A stretch of 64,000 bases of DNA from the NCBI RefSeq assembly GCF_009659535.1, contig NZ_VJZZ01000011.1:186001-250000 (forward strand). Reading direction: 5' to 3'. The notes beneath the pieces were generated by a model, which saw nothing but the letters and a program-made list of their open reading frames with translations, searched no databases and had not been told where the DNA came from. This document shows, in pieces, positions 61,292 to 64,000 of this stretch (position 1 is its first letter; every line of letters starts with the position of its first letter). This DNA is from Aggregicoccus sp. 17bor-14. GTDB taxonomy: Bacteria > Myxococcota > Myxococcia > Myxococcales > Myxococcaceae. Made by a program: the position numbers and the translations under genes.

Positions 61292-62488
61292 TCAGCGCTT
61301 CTTGTTGCGAGGATCTCCGGGCGGCTGCTCTTCGCCACCCACGATGTCCGCGGTCGTCACGGCCTTGGAGCCGAAGCGCTCGGCGATCTTGTCCAGCGCG
61401 GCATTCAGCTTCGCGCTGCGCGGGGGCGGCGCGCTGAACAGCCCCAGCTGGGCCGCGCCCGTGTCGAGCTCCTGCGCGCTCACGCCGGTGAGCCGCACGG
61501 GCCGATGTCCGTGGGCCCGCTCCAGCAGCTCGAGCGCCGCGCGGTAGAGCACCTGGCCGTCGTCGGTGGGCTCGGCGAGCGTCGTGCGGCGCGTGATGAG
61601 GGTGAAGTCCGCGAACTTGAGCTTCAGCTGCACCACGCGCCCCTTCACGCCGGCGCGCCGCAGCCGCCGCCCCACGCGCAGGGCCTGGTCGTGCACGTTC
61701 GGACGCAGCGCCTCCAGGCCCTCCAGGTCCTCGTCGAAGGTGTCCTCGGCGCCCACGCTCTTGGCGGCGCGGTCGGGCACCACCTCGCGCGGGTCGATGC
61801 CGTGGGCGAGCTCCCACAGCCCGCGCCCGCTGGAGCCGAAGCGGTCCTCGAGCCAGCGCACGTCGCGCGCGGCGACGTCTCCGATGGTCCGCAGCCCCGC
61901 CGCCCGCAGGCTCTCCTCGGTCTTCGGTCCCACGCCCCAGAGGCGCGAGACGGGCAGGGGCGCGAGGAAGGCGACGGTGTCAGCGGTGGGCACCTCGCGC
62001 TGGCCGTTGGGCTTCGCCAGGTCGCTGGCCATCTTCGCCACGAACTTCACGCCGGCGATGCCCGCGGAGGCCGGGAGGCTCACCTCCTTGGCGATCTCCG
62101 CGCGGATGCGGCGTGCAATGTCCGCGGGCGCGCCGAAGAGGCGCACGGAGGCGGTGACGTCGAGGAAGGCCTCGTCCAGCGAGAGCGGCTCGATGAGCGG
62201 GGTGTAGCGTTCGAAGATGCCGAAGACCTGGTCGCTCGCCTGGCTGTAGGCCGAGAAGCGGGGGCGCACGACGATGGCGTGGGGTGCGAGCTTCACGGCG
62301 CGCGCCATGGGCATGGCGCTGCGCACCCCGAAGGGGCGCACCTCGTAGGAGGCCGCCACCACCACGCCGCGCTTCTCGTGCCCGCCGACGATGAGCGGCT
62401 TGCCCCGCAGCTCCGGGTGGTCTCGCTGCTCCACGGACGCGTAGAAGGCGTCCATGTCCACGTGGATGATCGCGCGGCTCACCCGCAC
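61292..62488 (-). CDS. dinB: DNA polymerase IV (Y-family)
   Basis: 398 residues. Catalytic palm IIHVDMDAFYASVEQRD and SLDEAFLDVT supply the acidic residues; GIAGVKFVAKMASDLAKPNGQ and the helix-hairpin-helix LWGVGPKTEESLRAAGL follow, then the little-finger domain. A beta-clamp-type motif QLGLF is near the C-terminus. It performs translesion synthesis; no LexA box is recognised upstream. Confidence 0.96.
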   Translation of the reverse strand: MRVSRAIIHVDMDAFYASVEQRDHPELRGKPLIVGGHEKRGVVVAASYEVRPFGVRSAMPMARAVKLAPHAIVVRPRFSAYSQASDQVFGIFERYTPLIEPLSLDEAFLDVTASVRLFGAPADIARRIRAEIAKEVSLPASAGIAGVKFVAKMASDLAKPNGQREVPTADTVAFLAPLPVSRLWGVGPKTEESLRAAGLRTIGDVAARDVRWLEDRFGSSGRGLWELAHGIDPREVVPDRAAKSVGAEDTFDEDLEGLEALRPNVHDQALRVGRRLRRAGVKGRVVQLKLKFADFTLITRRTTLAEPTDDGQVLYRAALELLERAHGHRPVRLTGVSAQELDTGAAQLGLFSAPPPRSAKLNAALDKIAERFGSKAVTTADIVGGEEQPPGDPRNKKR

Positions 62489-62595
62489 AGTCTAACGGCC
62501 CCGGCTTCGGGAAGCAGGCTCCTCGCGAGCGGGCGCCGGGCGGCGGACGGGTGACGGGTGTCACCCGCCGCGGGCCCTCGACCGGGGCGCTGCGG

Positions 62596-63597
62596 CTACT
62601 GCGTCGCGTGGTCGCGCACCATGCGCAGCTGGATGGCGGCCGTCTTGTCCTTCGTGTCGTTGTGCGTGTAGCCGCTCGAGGAGAAGACGCGCTCGCCCGT
62701 CTGGCCGGGGATGCGGCTCGTGTACTCGTAGTAGACGACGCCGCCGTAGCCGATGACCTCGTCTTGAGTGCTGAAGAGGCTGTAGCGGTAGGCGCCCTCG
62801 TAGCCGCTGCTCGAGTAGAGGTTTTGCAGGAAGGCGCTGCGGCCGCTCACGCCCACGCCGTTCCAGTAGCCCGGGTACAGGCCGTTGGTGGAGCCGCAGG
62901 TGGGGGTGGTGGGGCCGGTGCTGTAGCAGGCGGTGAGCCCGCGGTTGGCGCCCGAGATGCCCACGAAGGTGTCCACGCTGCCGGTGAGGCTCGCGCCCAC
63001 GTAGTACTGCCCGCCGTCCGCGGCGTCGCTCGCGTAGCCTCCGAGGATGGCCTTGCGCGCGAGCGTCACGCCCATCGAGTGGGCGACGATGTCGACCTTC
63101 GCCGCGCCGGTGTAGGCCTTCACGGCCTCGATGAACTTGCGCACCCGCATCACGTTCTCGCGCGAGTGGTACTGCTGCGAGGTGTAGAGCACGTTCGCCG
63201 GCCCCCACGTCGTCGCATACAGCTCGCGCGGGCGGTAGCCCTGCGACTCGAAGTAGTTGATGGACGCGCTCCAGCCCGTGTAGCTCGCGCTCCCGTAGGC
63301 GAGCGCGCGGTCGGAGTTGCCGTGGATGAAGATGACGGGGTGGCGCGTGACGGCGTCCGCGTCGCTCGCCTTGCCGCCGTAGGAGCCGCCGGCGAGGTCG
63401 CCGCGGTTGAAGTCGTAGCTGCCGTAGCCGTTGTTGCTCAGCCAGGTGCGGAAGTGCGAGGTGAGGCCCGCGGGGTTCACCAGCGCCGCGGACTGCGAGC
63501 CCACCTCGGCCGCCGGGGCGGCCTCCGGCAGCTCCTCCGCCGGGCCACAGCCCAGCACCACTCCCACGCACAAGGACAGCAGGGGCAACGCGCGCAT
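62596..63597 (-). CDS. class 2 lipase-like lipoprotein
   Basis: 333 residues. Lipobox VLGC (Cys17), a Glu/Ala-rich linker, then an alpha/beta hydrolase domain of the Lipase_2 type: HPVIFIHGNSD (oxyanion strand) and VDIVAHSMGVTLARKA with the catalytic Ser near 174. Asp in STQDEVIG and His in GYTHND or VRDHATQ are candidates for the rest of the triad. A disulphide is possible in CYSTGPTTPTCG. It would act on the outer membrane or outside the cell. Confidence 0.9.
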   Translation of the reverse strand: MRALPLLSLCVGVVLGCGPAEELPEAAPAAEVGSQSAALVNPAGLTSHFRTWLSNNGYGSYDFNRGDLAGGSYGGKASDADAVTRHPVIFIHGNSDRALAYGSASYTGWSASINYFESQGYRPRELYATTWGPANVLYTSQQYHSRENVMRVRKFIEAVKAYTGAAKVDIVAHSMGVTLARKAILGGYASDAADGGQYYVGASLTGSVDTFVGISGANRGLTACYSTGPTTPTCGSTNGLYPGYWNGVGVSGRSAFLQNLYSSSGYEGAYRYSLFSTQDEVIGYGGVVYYEYTSRIPGQTGERVFSSSGYTHNDTKDKTAAIQLRMVRDHATQ

Positions 63598-63743
63598 CAC
63601 GACCTCCGCACCACGCTCAGGGCCCTCCGCGGCATGCGGAGCCGGCCACCGGGGGCAGACCCTACGCAGCGCCCGGGGCCGCCCGCACGCCGCAGCGCGC
63701 GCCCTCTGTGCACCACTGCACGAACATGAAGGTGAATTCAGGT

Positions 63744-64000
63744 TCAGGCGCGCTGCATGCGGAACTCCGACTCCAGCCGCCAGGTCACCCCGTCCGGCTC
63801 GAGCACGTGCCCCTGCCAGAGGAAGCGCTCGCGGGTGATCTCCTCGAAGTTCCAGCGGATGGGGCGCTCGTCGCGCAGGCCCACCTGCACCACGCGCTCG
63901 CCCACGCGCTGGCCCACCAGCTCGCAGCGCACGCCGCGGGTGGGGCTGATCCACGTCACCTGCCAGTCCTGCGTCGCCGGGCGGAACACCCGCAGCGTGG
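63744..64000 (-). CDS. C-terminal part of a hypothetical protein (cut by window edge)
   Basis: The frame is open from the right edge to the stop at 63744. A GTG at 63989 is an in-frame possible start, but codons before it (encoding TLR) read as a continuation, so the gene most likely begins outside the window. The visible 85 residues, with DWQVTWISPTRG, RPIRWNFEEITRERFLWQG and LEPDGVTWRLESEFRMQRA, are beta-rich and Trp-rich; I do not assign a family. Confidence 0.6.
   Translation of the reverse strand, partial: TLRVFRPATQDWQVTWISPTRGVRCELVGQRVGERVVQVGLRDERPIRWNFEEITRERFLWQGHVLEPDGVTWRLESEFRMQRA

Overview
The window is a compact, very GC-rich stretch of chromosome from a myxobacterium (Myxococcota, most likely the Myxococcus/Corallococcus/Archangium side). 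I infer this from the strong G/C bias at third codon positions, the divergent gltK / gltB-gltA-gltC gliding-motility locus, many enhancer-binding proteins and lipoproteins, a gspC-to-gspN type II secretion operon with GspN, and myxobacterial-type PilZ, DUF2505 and App1-like proteins. I see no rRNA, tRNA, CRISPR array, IS element or prophage, and no gene-free stretch longer than about 300 bases.

Layout. 1-36 is the tail of an upstream gene followed by an intrinsic terminator. 242-7471 holds a small acidic protein, an M50B-like membrane peptidase, an S46 dipeptidyl-peptidase, a Cys-motif protein, a double-FHA sigma-54 activator and a tandem beta-sandwich protein. 7481-28232 is about 21 kb entirely on the minus strand: tldD, a tldE/pmbA homologue, a ParB-N-domain protein, an NtrC-family response regulator, then gspC-D-E-F-(51-aa membrane ORF)-G-(second GspG-like)-H-I-J-K-L-M-N and a Cys-rich 29-residue-repeat protein. 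A near-perfect sigma-54 promoter sits directly upstream of gspC, next to the sigma-54 response regulator, so the secretion operon is probably under enhancer-dependent control.

28377-43394 is mixed housekeeping and envelope genes: a TPR/double cNMP-domain protein, a TPR membrane protein, homoserine kinase, small lipoproteins, a DUF2505 protein, a polytopic membrane metallopeptidase with TPR-like repeats, PilZ and DUF192 proteins, ybaK, purEK and a von Willebrand A protein. 43464-47900 is the gliding locus: the gltK-like lipoprotein diverges from the overlapping gltB-gltA-gltC operon (two outer-membrane barrels and a periplasmic TPR protein), which ends in a large hairpin.

48006-64000 contains an MFS exporter, plsX with an App1-like HAD phosphatase, an alpha/beta hydrolase with an Asp nucleophile elbow, an Omp85 protein, two HEAT-like proteins followed by a small M23 peptidase, an NTF2-like protein, a luciferase-like flavin oxidoreductase, an NAD-dependent epimerase, a poly(A) polymerase/CCA-transferase with low-complexity tails, DNA polymerase IV, a class 2 lipase lipoprotein and a gene cut by the right edge.

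The main candidates for undescribed biology are the extra parts embedded in the T2SS operon (a GspG-like protein without a prepilin cleavage site, the 51-aa membrane protein, the long-tailed GspI and the Cys-repeat protein), the 41-nt element shared by two envelope genes, and the HEAT/HEAT/M23 trio.
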